Positions 17,794 to 28,100 are shown, numbered from the stretch's first letter. The stretch: 64,000 bases of DNA from Pseudomonas sp. SORT22 (GCF_018417635.1 NZ_CP071007.1:2728501-2792500); one strand, 5' to 3'. Made by a program: numbers and translations. The notes: a model not told the origin generated them from the sequence alone.

Positions 17794-18713
17794 CTGGCCA
17801 GGCGCTCGAGCATCAGGTAGGTCAGCGTGGCTACCAGCAACGGCAACAGAAAGTAGATCGCCCGGTAGCCAATCAGCGCCGCGAGCAGCGTGCCCTTGCC
17901 GTAGGTGCCTTGCAGCAGGGTCAAAAACACCGTCTCGAGTACCCCAAGCCCGGCCGGAATATGAGTAATGACCCCGGCAATGCTGCTGATCATCAGTACT
18001 GCCAGCACGGTCGGGTAGCTAGCCCCCTTGGGCAGCAGGATGAACACCACCAGCGCCATCAACGACCAGTTCAGAGCGCCCATCACCACTTGCAACGCTG
18101 CCAGGCGGATGCCTGGCAGGGTGATCTGCTGCTTGCGAAAGTGCCAGGTGCGGCGAGTAGCGAAGGCGCACGCCAGCAGGTAAGCCATGACCACCAACAA
18201 CAGCGCTGCACCGATCAGGCGCAGGCCGGTATTGCCGATCTCCATGCCCGCTGGCAACTTCGGCAGCCCGCAGACGAACAAGCTGCCGGCCACCGCGAAA
18301 TAGCCTGCCCAGTTGGTCAACAGCCCCAGGCTGAGGATCCGGGTGATGGTCGCGACCTTGAGGCCGAGGCGGCTGTACAAACGGTAGCGCAGGGCGATGC
18401 CGCCGACCCAGGCGCTGAGGTTTAGGTTGAATGCGTAGCACACGAAAGCCAGCGGCAACACCTGGCGCGCCGGCAAATGATGCCCGGTGTAGTAGCGCCC
18501 GAGCAGGTCGAAGCTGCTGAACAGGGCAAAGCTGCACAGGGTTACGCCTGCAGCCATTGCCAGGGTGCGCCAGCGATAGGAGGCCAGGGCCTGGTACACC
18601 TCTTGCCAGTCGAGGTTTTTCAGCACGCTGAACAGCAGCACCGGCACCAGGATGAAGAACGCCAGGGTCAGCGCCTGGCGGGCACGGCGCCAGTGCTTGT
18701 GCTGCTTGCTCAT
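17754..18713 (-). CDS. ybhN: YbhN-like flippase-type membrane protein (LPG-synthase membrane-domain family)
   Basis: A 319-residue inner-membrane protein with about eight hydrophobic helices, of the UPF0104/lysylphosphatidylglycerol-synthase membrane-domain family (NLNLSAWVGGIALRYRLYSRLGL, then HIPAGLGVLETVFL). It lacks the soluble aminoacyl-transferase domain of MprF, so lipid translocation or stabilisation is more likely than synthesis. It is the last gene of the operon kinase-ybhP-clsB-ybhN, with a 4-base ATGA overlap with clsB. The order ybhP-clsB(ybhO)-ybhN is the same as in E. coli. Confidence 0.88.
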   Translation of the reverse strand: MSKQHKHWRRARQALTLAFFILVPVLLFSVLKNLDWQEVYQALASYRWRTLAMAAGVTLCSFALFSSFDLLGRYYTGHHLPARQVLPLAFVCYAFNLNLSAWVGGIALRYRLYSRLGLKVATITRILSLGLLTNWAGYFAVAGSLFVCGLPKLPAGMEIGNTGLRLIGAALLLVVMAYLLACAFATRRTWHFRKQQITLPGIRLAALQVVMGALNWSLMALVVFILLPKGASYPTVLAVLMISSIAGVITHIPAGLGVLETVFLTLLQGTYGKGTLLAALIGYRAIYFLLPLLVATLTYLMLERLASQRASGESSQTTG

Positions 18714-19921
18714 GTCGGCTTGCCCGCAGGTTGCTCGCCGTCATACAGCGGCTTGAGCCGTGGTACATGGGCCGGCAGCCAGCCGATCACGGCCGGGAAT
18801 CGGCGGATGAAGTGAAAGGTCAAAAAGATCAGCGGCGCCCGCCACCAGTAGCCACGCAGTGCCCGCTGCAGGCTCACCGGTTTGCAGCGGTGGGCGGTAA
18901 GCTCCTGCAGGTGTTCATGCAGGCGGCTGTTGAAGGTCTGGTCGCGGATGACCAGGTTGGCCTCAAGGTTCAGGGCCAGGCTCAAAGGGTCGAGATTGCT
19001 TGAGCCGACCGTCGACCAGTGCCGGTCCACCAGTGCCACCTTGCCGTGCAAGGGCCGTTCGCAGTACTCGAAAATGCGCACGCCGTCGCGGATCAGGTAG
19101 TTGTACAGCAAGCGCGAGCACAAACGCACCCAGGGCATGTCGGGCATCCCCTGCAGCACCAGGGTAACCTTCACGCCCCGGCGCGCGGCGTTGCGGATCG
19201 CCCGCAGCAGGCGGTAGCCGGGAAAGAAGTAGGCATTGGCAATGGTGATCCGCTCGCGGGCGCCGTTCAGCGCCCGCAAGTAGTGCTGTTCGATGTCGTT
19301 GGGGTGATCCTGGTTATCGCGGATGCACAGGGTTATGCTTGCCTGTTCGCTGTCGGCGGCGATCGGCACCCGGGGTTGCCACCAGCGCCGGGTTCCGGGC
19401 TTGAGCGCGCTCTGTTGCTCCAGCAGGGTCAAGGTGGCGCGCTGCAGGTCGGCGACGATCGGCCCGCGCACTTGTACCGCGTAGTCCTGCTTGGCCATCG
19501 GTCCGAAATCGGCCAGGTGATCGGCGCAATAATTGATGCCGCCAACAAAACCGACCTCGCCATCGACCACCAGGATCTTGCGGTGCAGGCGGCGAAACAG
19601 ATTGGTGCGCATGCCCAGGCGTTTCGGGCTCGGGTCGAAGGCCTGCAAATGCACGCCGGCGTCGCTGAGCTCGCGCAGGTAGTCAAGGCTCAGGTCTGCG
19701 GTGCCATAACCGTCGACCAGCATCTCGACCTTTACCCCGCGCCGGGCGGCGGCGATCAACAGTTGCTGCAACTGCTTGCCGACCTTGTCTTCAAAGATGA
19801 TGAAGGTTTCCAGGAGGATTTCCGCCCGGGCCTGCTCGATCGCGGCAAAGGCGCTGGCGAAATAGTCCTCGCCGTTGATCAGCAGTTGCACCTGGTTGTC
19901 AGGTCGCCATTGGCTGTTCAC
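18710..19921 (-). CDS. clsB: Cardiolipin synthase B-type phospholipase-D family protein
   Basis: A 403-residue protein with two HKD motifs: His113-Lys115-Asp120 (RLHRKILVVDGEVGFVGG) and His292-Lys294-Asp299 (PLHGKVALVDRHWSTVGSSNLD). There is no N-terminal transmembrane pair, which matches ClsB rather than ClsA. ClsB transfers a phosphatidyl group to phosphatidylglycerol to form cardiolipin, and may also exchange with other alcohols. It sits between ybhP (4-base overlap) and ybhN (4-base overlap), giving tight translational coupling. Confidence 0.93.
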   Translation of the reverse strand: MNSQWRPDNQVQLLINGEDYFASAFAAIEQARAEILLETFIIFEDKVGKQLQQLLIAAARRGVKVEMLVDGYGTADLSLDYLRELSDAGVHLQAFDPSPKRLGMRTNLFRRLHRKILVVDGEVGFVGGINYCADHLADFGPMAKQDYAVQVRGPIVADLQRATLTLLEQQSALKPGTRRWWQPRVPIAADSEQASITLCIRDNQDHPNDIEQHYLRALNGARERITIANAYFFPGYRLLRAIRNAARRGVKVTLVLQGMPDMPWVRLCSRLLYNYLIRDGVRIFEYCERPLHGKVALVDRHWSTVGSSNLDPLSLALNLEANLVIRDQTFNSRLHEHLQELTAHRCKPVSLQRALRGYWWRAPLIFLTFHFIRRFPAVIGWLPAHVPRLKPLYDGEQPAGKPT

Positions 19922-20700
19922 AAGAGCACCTCCACTGCCAATGGCAGGTGATCGGACAGGTGGGTCCAGGGCTTGCGCGCCATGACCTTGGGCGCCTGTG
20001 CGCGGGCATTGCGCAGGTAGATGCGGTCCAGGCGCAACAGCGGCCAGCGCGCCGGAAAACTGCGTGCCGGGCGACCATGGGCCTGGCTGAACACTTCATT
20101 CAGGCCGCATTCGGCTAGCACTGCATCGGCGCGCTGGCGCCAGTCATTGAAGTCGCCGGCGACGATCACCGGCGCGTCGTTCGGCAGGCTGTGCAGTAAT
20201 TCGCAGAGCAGGTGCAACTGCTGCTGGCGCTGGCGCTCGTCCAGGCCCAGGTGCACACAGACGGTATGCAGCTCGCACTCGGCGGGCAAGGCCAGTACCG
20301 AATGCAGCAAGCCGCGCTGCTCGGTGCCATGGACGCTGACATCGAGGTTGGCGTGGCGCCGGATCGGGTATTTCGACAGCAGGGCATTGCCGTGTTCGCC
20401 GTCCGGATACACCGCATTGCGGCCGTAGGCGAATTCTGGCCAGAGGCTGTCGGCAAGAAACTCATATTGCGGCACATCCGACCAGTTGCGGTGGCGCAGA
20501 GCGTGCTGGCGGTGGCTGCCGAGCACTTCCTGGAGGAACACCAGGTCGGCGTTTTCGCTGCGTACCGCCTCACGCAGTTCTGGCAGCACGTAGTAACGGT
20601 TAAGCGCGCTGAAGCCCTTGTGCGCATTGACCGTCAGCACCCGCACCCGCTGCACGGCCGGCGCCGCCGCCAGGGCGGCGCTGGGTTGCACCTGGCTCAT
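19918..20700 (-). CDS. ybhP: YbhP-like endonuclease/exonuclease/phosphatase family hydrolase
   Basis: A 260-residue metal-dependent hydrolase with the full EEP motif set: VLTVNAHKG, LVFLQEVLG (Glu), GNALLSKYPI, VCVHLGLDE, VIVAGDFNDW, LDRIYL and the terminal LSDHLPLAVEV (Asp-His). The conserved link to clsB suggests a phospholipid or phosphodiester substrate, not DNA, but no member of this exact type is assigned from the sequence alone. The start ATG overlaps the stop of the upstream kinase gene by 4 bases. Confidence 0.88.
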   Translation of the reverse strand: MSQVQPSAALAAAPAVQRVRVLTVNAHKGFSALNRYYVLPELREAVRSENADLVFLQEVLGSHRQHALRHRNWSDVPQYEFLADSLWPEFAYGRNAVYPDGEHGNALLSKYPIRRHANLDVSVHGTEQRGLLHSVLALPAECELHTVCVHLGLDERQRQQQLHLLCELLHSLPNDAPVIVAGDFNDWRQRADAVLAECGLNEVFSQAHGRPARSFPARWPLLRLDRIYLRNARAQAPKVMARKPWTHLSDHLPLAVEVLL

Positions 20701-22331
20701 GAGGTGCTGCCCTTGCCGAGCATCTGCGCGACCTTGGCGGTCAACTGGGCGAACTCGAAGGGTTTGCAGATCATCTGCATGCCGGGGTCAAGAAAGCCGC
20801 CGCGGGCCACCGCGGTTTCGGCGTAACCGGTGATGAACAGCACCTTGAGTTGCGGGCGCAATTGCCGGCCGATTTCCGCCAGTTGCCGACCGTTCATGCC
20901 TGGCAGCCCGACGTCGCTGACCAGCAGGTCGACCGCTTCTCCGGCCTGCAGAATGGCCAGGGCGACATTGGCATCCTCGGCCACCTTGCACGGGTAACCC
21001 TGGTCACTCAGCACCTGATGCACCAACTGGCGCACAGCGGGGTCGTCCTCGACAATCAGCACCGTGTGGCTGTTGCCGCAAGGTGGCGCCGGCGTTGCTG
21101 GCTCTTCGCTTTCACGGTTGGGTGCGGCGTGGCGCGGCAGGTAGACATCGACCCGGGTGCCGTGGCCGATGCGGCTTTGCAGCGCCACATGGCCCTGGGA
21201 CTGCTTGCTGAAGCCATACACCATCGACAGCCCCAGGCCCGTTCCCTGGCCGATTGGCTTGGTGGTGAAGAACGGGTCGAAAGCGCGGTCCAGGGTACTT
21301 TGCGGCATGCCACAGCCATTATCGTTGAAGCTGATCAGCACATAGTCGCCAGCGGCCAGCGAGTGGCCACCGAACAGGCTGCCGTCCTGGCGCTGATTGC
21401 TGGCGCTGACGGTCAGGCGCCCGCCGTTGGGCATGGCGTCGTGGGCGTTGCTGAGCAAGTTGCCGAGGGCTTCCTGCAGCTGCGCCGGGTCGGCTTCCAC
21501 GGCCCACAGATCCGCCTCGATATGCAGTTGCAGCTTGATCTGCGGGTCAAGCAACGGCTGCAGGCGCTCGGCCGTGAGCAGGGTGGCAACTTCCACGGGC
21601 TGGGCATCGAGCGATTGCCGGCTGGAAAACGCCAGCAGGCGGTGGGTCATGCTGGCGGCGCGTTTGACCGCCGCCTGGCTGAGGCTGAGCAGGGCGGGCA
21701 GGGCGTCGTGGCGACCCTGCTGCAGGCGTTTGCCGATCATTTCCAGGCTGCCGCCGATGCCGGTCAGCAGGTTGTTGAAGTCATGGGCGACGCCGCCTGC
21801 GAGCTGACCGATGGCTTCCATTTTCTGCGCCTGGCGCAGGTACTGTTCTTCTTCGCGCAACTGGCGCAATTGCTCTTCGACCCGTTGGCTCTGGCGCTCC
21901 AGTTCCTGGCCCTGGTTGCGTGCCTGGTACTGGCGCCGCCGCGCGCGCAACGAGGAATGGGTCAGGGCCAGCAGGTTGTCGGGTTCGAATGGATACTGCA
22001 GCAGGAACAAGTTGCCGAGCGCGGCGTGCTGGCTTTGCGGCGGGCTCTGGCCCTGGACTGGCGGCCCCGTCAGCAGCACCACCGGCAAGTCCGACCAAAC
22101 CGGCTGCTTGCCAAGGTAAAGGTGCAAAGGCGAGCGTACGCTGCCGTCCAGGCAAGTGTCGGCAATGATCGCCAGGCCCACGCCTTGCTCCAGGGCAAGG
22201 CCCAGGTCTTCCATGCTGGCCGCTTGCAGCGCCTGGATGCCGGCCTGGTCGAGCAGGCGCTGGGCCAGCTGGCTAAGCTGGGCCGGGGCCAGGATCAGCG
22301 CTCGTTCGGCATTGGCTAACGCGTCGCCCAC
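20697..22331 (-). CDS. Hybrid sensor histidine kinase leading the ybhP-clsB-ybhN operon
   Basis: A 544-residue soluble kinase. Residues 1-125 look like a degenerate receiver-like domain without a clear acceptor Asp. A coiled-coil (135-165) precedes the H-box [14 protein letters not shown] with His183. An ATPase domain ([22 protein letters not shown]) and a C-terminal receiver (LLVSDVGLPGMNGRQ) follow. The GTG at 22331 is chosen because AAAGGAG lies 7 bases upstream; the TTG at 22361 has none. The catalytic core is closely related to the kinase at 15742-17793. The ATGA overlap with ybhP is unusual and ties signalling to lipid genes. Confidence 0.88.
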   Translation of the reverse strand: MGDALANAERALILAPAQLSQLAQRLLDQAGIQALQAASMEDLGLALEQGVGLAIIADTCLDGSVRSPLHLYLGKQPVWSDLPVVLLTGPPVQGQSPPQSQHAALGNLFLLQYPFEPDNLLALTHSSLRARRRQYQARNQGQELERQSQRVEEQLRQLREEEQYLRQAQKMEAIGQLAGGVAHDFNNLLTGIGGSLEMIGKRLQQGRHDALPALLSLSQAAVKRAASMTHRLLAFSSRQSLDAQPVEVATLLTAERLQPLLDPQIKLQLHIEADLWAVEADPAQLQEALGNLLSNAHDAMPNGGRLTVSASNQRQDGSLFGGHSLAAGDYVLISFNDNGCGMPQSTLDRAFDPFFTTKPIGQGTGLGLSMVYGFSKQSQGHVALQSRIGHGTRVDVYLPRHAAPNRESEEPATPAPPCGNSHTVLIVEDDPAVRQLVHQVLSDQGYPCKVAEDANVALAILQAGEAVDLLVSDVGLPGMNGRQLAEIGRQLRPQLKVLFITGYAETAVARGGFLDPGMQMICKPFEFAQLTAKVAQMLGKGSTS

Positions 22332-22452
22332 GGGTGTTCTCCTTTGATAACGCTCAGGCAAGCACCGCCGGTGCCTGCCGTGTTCGCACTATCTCTGGAC
22401 CACAGGCTGGGTTGAGGGGTTCAACCGGGTTGTCAGACGGTCGTTTGCAAGC

Positions 22453-23508
22453 CTACAGGCCTTGCTGCACCAACGGATCGTCGGGATTCTGCTGCTCCAG
22501 CTGGGCTAGCAGCACCTGCACATTCTGCAACTGGCCGGTCTCTTTCCAGTACTCGATCAGCAGCACCCGGGCCTTGCGGTTGGCCGGTTGCCGGGCAAGG
22601 ATGGTTTCCAGTTGCTTTTGCGCGGCGTCGACCTGCTCCAACTGATGCAGGCTGGTGGCCAGGGTGTAGCGGTAGTCATTGTTGTCCGGCTCCAGCTCCA
22701 GGGCCCGGGCAAAGGCCAGCAGGGCGTATTCGTCCTGGCCGTGGCGCAGCAGCCAGCGGCCCAGTTCATGTTGTAGAAAGGCCGAGTCGGGACGTTGTTG
22801 CAGGGCCTTGGCCAGCACCTGGCGCGAGGCGTCGGTCTGGTTCTGGCGCTCCAGCAACTGCACCTGCGCGGCCAGTGCTTCGAGGTTATCCGGCGCCAGC
22901 TGCAAGGTGCGCTCAAGCGCCTGCGCGGCCTCCTGGTAGCTGTTTTCATGCAGGTACAGCTGCGCCAGGTGCAACTGCGCGCTGGCATCGTCGTCGCGCT
23001 GCGCCAGCACCTGCTGATAATGCTCCAGCACCTCTTGCAGCGGGCCGAAGTACAGGCCGATGTCATCGGCGCTGAGCCCCAGCAGGGCATCGACCACGGC
23101 AAAGCGTACGCTTTGCTCCTCATCATCGAGCAACGGCCCGAGCACCAGGCTGCGCTGGGCGCCGGGCAGCATCGTCTGGATACTGGCGATGGCCGCGCGA
23201 CGCACCAGCGGCTCGTCATGCTGCAGGTCGCGGCTGGCCAGTTTCAATGCCAGCGGCGAGGGGTAGTTGGGCAGTGCGGCGTACAGGCTGGCGCGGCGGA
23301 TCGGCGACAGGTCATTGCGCCCCAGTTGCTGGTAGAGCACCCGGGCGGCGCCGGGCTGGCCGTCATGGGCCATGGTCAGGGCCTTGGTGTAGCTGTGCTT
23401 GAGGGCAGGCGTCGGCGCCGGGCTGTCGTCACGCCAGAAATAGCCACCCAGGCCGAGGATGATGAGCAGGGTCAGGCTGATAAGCGTGTACTGGCGCTGT
23501 TTCGACAT
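22453..23508 (-). CDS. Membrane-anchored HEAT/TPR repeat protein
   Basis: A 351-residue protein with one N-terminal membrane helix (YTLISLTLLIILGLGGYFW). Residues 75-155 look like HEAT-type repeats (DEPLVRRAAIASIQTML, DEEQSVRFAVVDALLGL). From about 185 on there are at least four TPRs (ASAQLHLAQLYLHENSYQEAAQALERTLQLAPDN and copies). It is probably a periplasm-facing scaffold. Similar genes in other bacteria sit beside multihaem cytochromes, but none is present here. The ATG at 23508 is chosen since it starts the membrane anchor. It is isolated between a kinase operon and the REP/terminator region. Confidence 0.8.
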   Translation of the reverse strand: MSKQRQYTLISLTLLIILGLGGYFWRDDSPAPTPALKHSYTKALTMAHDGQPGAARVLYQQLGRNDLSPIRRASLYAALPNYPSPLALKLASRDLQHDEPLVRRAAIASIQTMLPGAQRSLVLGPLLDDEEQSVRFAVVDALLGLSADDIGLYFGPLQEVLEHYQQVLAQRDDDASAQLHLAQLYLHENSYQEAAQALERTLQLAPDNLEALAAQVQLLERQNQTDASRQVLAKALQQRPDSAFLQHELGRWLLRHGQDEYALLAFARALELEPDNNDYRYTLATSLHQLEQVDAAQKQLETILARQPANRKARVLLIEYWKETGQLQNVQVLLAQLEQQNPDDPLVQQGL

Positions 23509-23597
23509 GGTGAATCCGAAGCGTGTCGCGGCTGCAAAGGCTTGAGCTTGGGTCACGAGGGCCGGTGACGTCAAATGTAAAAGGGGGGTGGGTCCCT

Positions 23598-23669
23598 ATC
23601 GCGGGGCAAGCCCGCGCCTACAGATATCGCAGCGATGCCAAACCTGTAGGCGCGGGCTTGCCCCGCGAT
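23598..23669. repeat. Inverted REP pair (REPIN-like)
   Basis: Two perfect inverted copies of a 26-base element (23598-23623 and 23644-23669), each containing GGGGCAAGCCCGCGCCTACAG, are separated by 20 bases. The sequence is typical of Pseudomonas REP elements that occur in many intergenic copies and are mobilised by RAYT transposases. No RAYT gene is in the window. It lies between two genes read in the same direction. Confidence 0.85.
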
Positions 23670-23676
23670 CGGCCAT

Positions 23677-23698
23677 AAAAAAGCCCCGCAAGCGGGGC
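23677..23698 (-). terminator. Intrinsic terminator after mexEF-oprN
   Basis: On the minus strand GCCCCGC-TT-GCGGGGC is followed by TTTTTT. It lies 38 bases beyond the oprN stop and should end the efflux operon transcript. Confidence 0.88.
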
Positions 23699-23736
23699 AA
23701 AAGGCCGGTCAGAAACCAACCAAAGGAGCCGTTGAA

Positions 23737-25164
23737 TCAGTTCGCCGCAGCCACGCTTTCGGCCTGCCAGCCGCCACCGAGGGCCTTGTAGATGGCGACG
23801 ATGCCGCGGTACAGGTCGACTTCGCCCTGGGCCTGGGCATCTTCGGCGCTCAGGCGTTCGCGTTCGGCGTCGAGCAGCACCAGGTAGTCGACCGTGCCTT
23901 CGCGGTAGCGAATCGAGGCGAGATCGGCCGCCTTGCGGCTGGCTTCGCTCTGGCGCAGCAGGGCCAGCAGCCGTTGCTGGCGTTTGCTGTAGTCGCTGAA
24001 GGCGTTTTCCGATTCTTCCAGGGCCAGCAATACCTGCTGCTCATAGTTGGCCAGGGCGCCCTCGGCATCGGCGTTGGCGCCGCGCAGGCGGGCGCGCACG
24101 CTGCCCAGGTCGAAGGCCGCCCAGGTAATACTCGGGCCCAGGGCCCAGGCCTTGGCGGCCGAGGAGCCCAGTTGCGAGCCGCGCCCGGCGGTAAAGCCGA
24201 GAAAGCCGCTGAGGCTGACCCGGGGGAACAGGTCGGCGGTGGCCACGCCGATGTTGGCGGTTGCCGCTGCCAACTGGCGCTCGGCGCTGCGGATATCCGG
24301 GCGGCGCTTGAGCAGCTCGCCGGGGTCGCCCACCGGCAGCGCCTTGGCGATGGCCGGCAGTTGCGCCGGCGACAGGTCAACCGCCAGGGCGTCCGGGCGC
24401 TGGCCGAGCAGGGTGGCGATGCGGTTGCGCGCCCGTACCTGTTCGGCCTGCAGTTGCGGCACACTGGCCTCGACCGCCGCCAGGCGGGCATCGGCCCGCA
24501 CCACATCAAGGTCGTTACCGACCCCGGCGTCACGCAAGGTTTCGGTGATACCCCGCGAATCCTGCTGGGTCTTGAGGTTGGCCAGGGCGATCTTCTCGCG
24601 CAATTGCGCACCGCGCAGCTGGCCATAGGCATCGACCAGTTCGGCGATCAGGCTCACCTGCAGTTGCTGCAGGTCGGCCTGGGCGGCGGCCTGCTCGGCT
24701 TCGCTGGCTTCAAGTTGACGCTGGATGCGGCCGAACAGGTCCAGCTCCCAGGCCATGTCCAGGCCCAGGTCATAGCGTTCGCTGTTGACCCGATCTTCGC
24801 TCTGGCCAGGCACCTGGCCCTTGCCCAGGTCGGCGCTGGCGCGGCTGGTGACGGTGGGCAGGGCGTCGTTGCTGACATCGTCGCGAATCGCCCGCGCCGC
24901 TTTCAGGCGGGCGAAGGCCACGCGCAGTTCGCGGTTGCCGTCCAGCGACTGGCTGACCAGTTTGTTCAGCACCGGGTCGTCGAACTGCTTCCACCAGATG
25001 CTTTCAAAACGGCTGCGGTCGAAGGCGGCCTTGGCGCTCGGTTCGTTGGCCGCGCTCAATTGCGCCGCCGCGGTGTCCGGGGCCTTGTAGTCCGGGCCCA
25101 CCGCACAAGCGGCCAGGGCCAGCACCAGCAGGCTGGGCATAAAGAATTTCACACTGCGGTTCAT
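23737..25164 (-). CDS. oprN: Outer-membrane efflux lipoprotein of the MexEF-OprN type
   Basis: A 475-residue TolC-family outer-membrane factor. LVLALAACAVGPDYK contains the lipobox (LAAC, Cys20), so the mature protein is lipid-anchored. Two repeats of the outer-membrane-efflux domain follow (about 65-260 and 280-465; RRPDIRSAERQLAAATANIGVA is the family's conserved segment). It forms the exit duct for the MexE-MexF pump. Its ATG overlaps the mexF stop by 4 bases. Confidence 0.93.
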   Translation of the reverse strand: MNRSVKFFMPSLLVLALAACAVGPDYKAPDTAAAQLSAANEPSAKAAFDRSRFESIWWKQFDDPVLNKLVSQSLDGNRELRVAFARLKAARAIRDDVSNDALPTVTSRASADLGKGQVPGQSEDRVNSERYDLGLDMAWELDLFGRIQRQLEASEAEQAAAQADLQQLQVSLIAELVDAYGQLRGAQLREKIALANLKTQQDSRGITETLRDAGVGNDLDVVRADARLAAVEASVPQLQAEQVRARNRIATLLGQRPDALAVDLSPAQLPAIAKALPVGDPGELLKRRPDIRSAERQLAAATANIGVATADLFPRVSLSGFLGFTAGRGSQLGSSAAKAWALGPSITWAAFDLGSVRARLRGANADAEGALANYEQQVLLALEESENAFSDYSKRQQRLLALLRQSEASRKAADLASIRYREGTVDYLVLLDAERERLSAEDAQAQGEVDLYRGIVAIYKALGGGWQAESVAAAN

Positions 25165-28100
25165 GCATGAGTCTCCAGCTTCAGCGCACGCGCCGCTTTG
25201 CGGGCCTGGCTGCGTTCCACGTAACGGCGGATCAGGACAAAGAACACCGGCGTCAGCAGCAGACCGAAGAAGGTCACCCCGATCATCCCGGAGAACACCG
25301 CCACACCCATGGCATGACGCATTTCAGCACCGGCGCCGGAGGAGAACACCAGCGGCACCACACCCATGATGAAGGCGATCGAGGTCATCAGGATCGGCCG
25401 CAGGCGCAGGCGGCAGGCTTCCAGTACCGCGGCCAGCGGGTCGAGGCCTTCGGCCTGTTTGTCCTTGGCGAACTCGACGATCAGGATGGCGTTCTTGCAC
25501 GCCAGCCCCACCAGTACGATCAAGCCGATCTGGGTGAAGATGTTGTTGTCGCCACCGGACAGAATCACCCCGGTAATCGCCGACAGCAGGGTCATCGGCA
25601 CGATCAGGATCACCGCCAGCGGCAGGCTCCAGCTTTCGTACTGGGCGGCCAGCACCAGGAAGGCCAGCAGTACGCAGAGCGGGAAGACGAACAGCGCGGT
25701 GTTACCGGCCAGGATCTGCTGGTAGGTCAGTTCGGTCCATTCGAAAGTCATGCCGTTGGGCAGTTCTTCCTTGAGCAGTTTCTCGATGGCCTTTTCCGCT
25801 TGCCCGGAGCTGTAGCCCGGTGCTGCGGCACCGTTGATCTCGGCGGTGATGAAGCCGTTGTAGTGCATGACGCGGTCCGGCCCCGAGGTGTCGCTGACCT
25901 TGATGAAGGTCGCCAGCGGGATCATCTCGCCCTGGTTGTTGCGCACCTTGAGCTGGCCGATCTGCTCGGCTTCAAGGCGGAACTGCTGCTCGGCCTGGAC
26001 GTTGACCTGGTAGGTGCGGCCAAAGCGGTTGAAGTCGTTGGCGTACAACGAACCCAGGTAGATCTGCAGGGTGTCGAAGATATCGCTGATCGCTACACCG
26101 TGGGTCTTGGCCTTCTCGCGGTCGATGGCAGCATCGACCTGCGGCACGTTGACCTGGTAGCTGGTGAACAGCCCGGCCAGCTCCGGCACGTTGTGGCTCT
26201 TGGCGATGATGTTCTGGGTTTCCTTGTACAGCGCTTCATAACCCAGGTTGCCACGGTCTTCGATCTGCAGGCGGAAACCACCGATGGTGCCCAGTCCCTG
26301 TACCGGCGGCGGCGGGAAGATCGCGATGTAGGCGTCTTCGATATCGGCGAACTGCGCGTTCAGCGCGGCAGCAATCGCTGCGGCCGACTGGCTCGGGTCC
26401 TTGCGCTCATCGAAGGGCTTGAGCGGGGTGAAGACGATGCCGCTGTTCGGGCTGTTGGTGAAGCCGTTGATCGACAGGCCCGGGAAGGCCACCGAGTCAG
26501 CCACGCCCGGTTGCTTGAGGGCGATCTCGCTCATCTTCTTGATCACCGCCTCGGTGCGGTCAAGGCTGGCGGCATCCGGCAGCTGCGCGAAGGCGACCAG
26601 GTACTGCTTGTCTTGCGCCGGTACAAAGCCGGTAGGCGTCGACGAGAAGCCCAGCCAGGTCATGATGATCAGGCCGCCATAGACGAACAGGGCGATGCCG
26701 CTGCTGCGGATGACCCGGCCGACAGCGCCGACATAGCCATGGCTGGCACGGTCGAAGAAGCGGTTGAACGGGCCGAACAGCCAGCCACCGAGCAGGCGTT
26801 CGAGCACTTTCGAGAAGCGGTCTTTGGGTGCGTGGTGCTCCTTGAGCAGTACCGCGGCCAGGGCCGGCGACAGGGTCAGGGAGTTGAAGGCCGAGATCAC
26901 CGTGGAGATGGCGATGGTCAGCGCGAACTGCTTGTAGAACTGCCCGGTAAGGCCGGAAATGAACGCCGCCGGCACGAACACCGCGCACAGCACCAGCGCC
27001 GTGGCGATGATCGGCCCGGTCACTTCGCCCATGGCCTTTTGTGTGGCTTCCAGGGGCTTGAGGCCCAGGCCGATGTTACGCTCGACGTTTTCCACCACGA
27101 CGATGGCGTCGTCCACCACGATACCGATGGCCAGCACCAGGCCGAACAGCGACAGGGCGTTGAGCGAGAAGCCGAACAGGTGCATTACCGCGAAGGTACC
27201 GATCAAGGAAACCGGAACCGCCACCAGCGGGATGATCGAGGCGCGCCAGGTCTGCAGGAACAGGATGACCACCAGCACCACCAGGATCAGCGCTTCGAAC
27301 AGGGTGTGGACCACCGCCTCGATCGAACCGCGAACGAATACCGTTGGGTCATAGACAATGCTGTAGTCCATGCCTTCAGGGAAGTCCTTCTTCAGCTCGG
27401 CCATTTTCGCTCGGACCTCGTCGGAGATCTCGATGGCGTTGGAGCCTGGGCGCTGGAAGATCGGGATGGCCACGGCCGGCTGGTTGTTCAGCAGCGAGCG
27501 CAGGGCGTACTGGCTGGAGCCGAGCTCAACGCGGGCGATGTCCTTCAGGCGGGTGATCTCACCATCGGCGCCGGAGCGGATGATGATGTTCTCGAACTCT
27601 TCTTCACTGACCAGGCGGCCCTGGGTGTTGACCGACAGCTGGAAGCTGGTGGCCCCGGGTGCGGGTGGCGCGCCAAGTTGACCGGCGGCTACCTGACGGT
27701 TCTGCTCGCGAATGGCGGCGACCACGTCGCTGGCGGTGAGGTTGCGCGAAGCGGTCTTGTTCGGGTCGAGCCAGACCCGCAGCGAGTAGTCGCCCATGCC
27801 GAACAGTTGCACGTCACCGACACCGCCCAGGCGCGCCAGCTCATCCTTGATGTTGAGGATGGCGTAGTTGGACAGGTAGAGCATGTCGTAACGGTTGTCC
27901 GGCGAGGTCAGGTGCACCACCATGGTCAGGTCGGGCGAAGCCTTGTCGACGGTAATACCGATACGCGTGACTTCCTCGGGCAGCTTGGGCTGGGTGCGGG
28001 TCACGCGGTTCTGCACCTGAACCTGGGCGTTGTCCAGGTCGGTACCGAGGGCGAAGGTGACGGTCAGGGTGACCTTGCCGTCGGCGGTGGACTGCGAGGA

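Noticed and set aside
22331..22361. TTG start at 22361 for the kinase
   Set aside because: No ribosome site; GTG 22331 has AAAGGAG at proper spacing.
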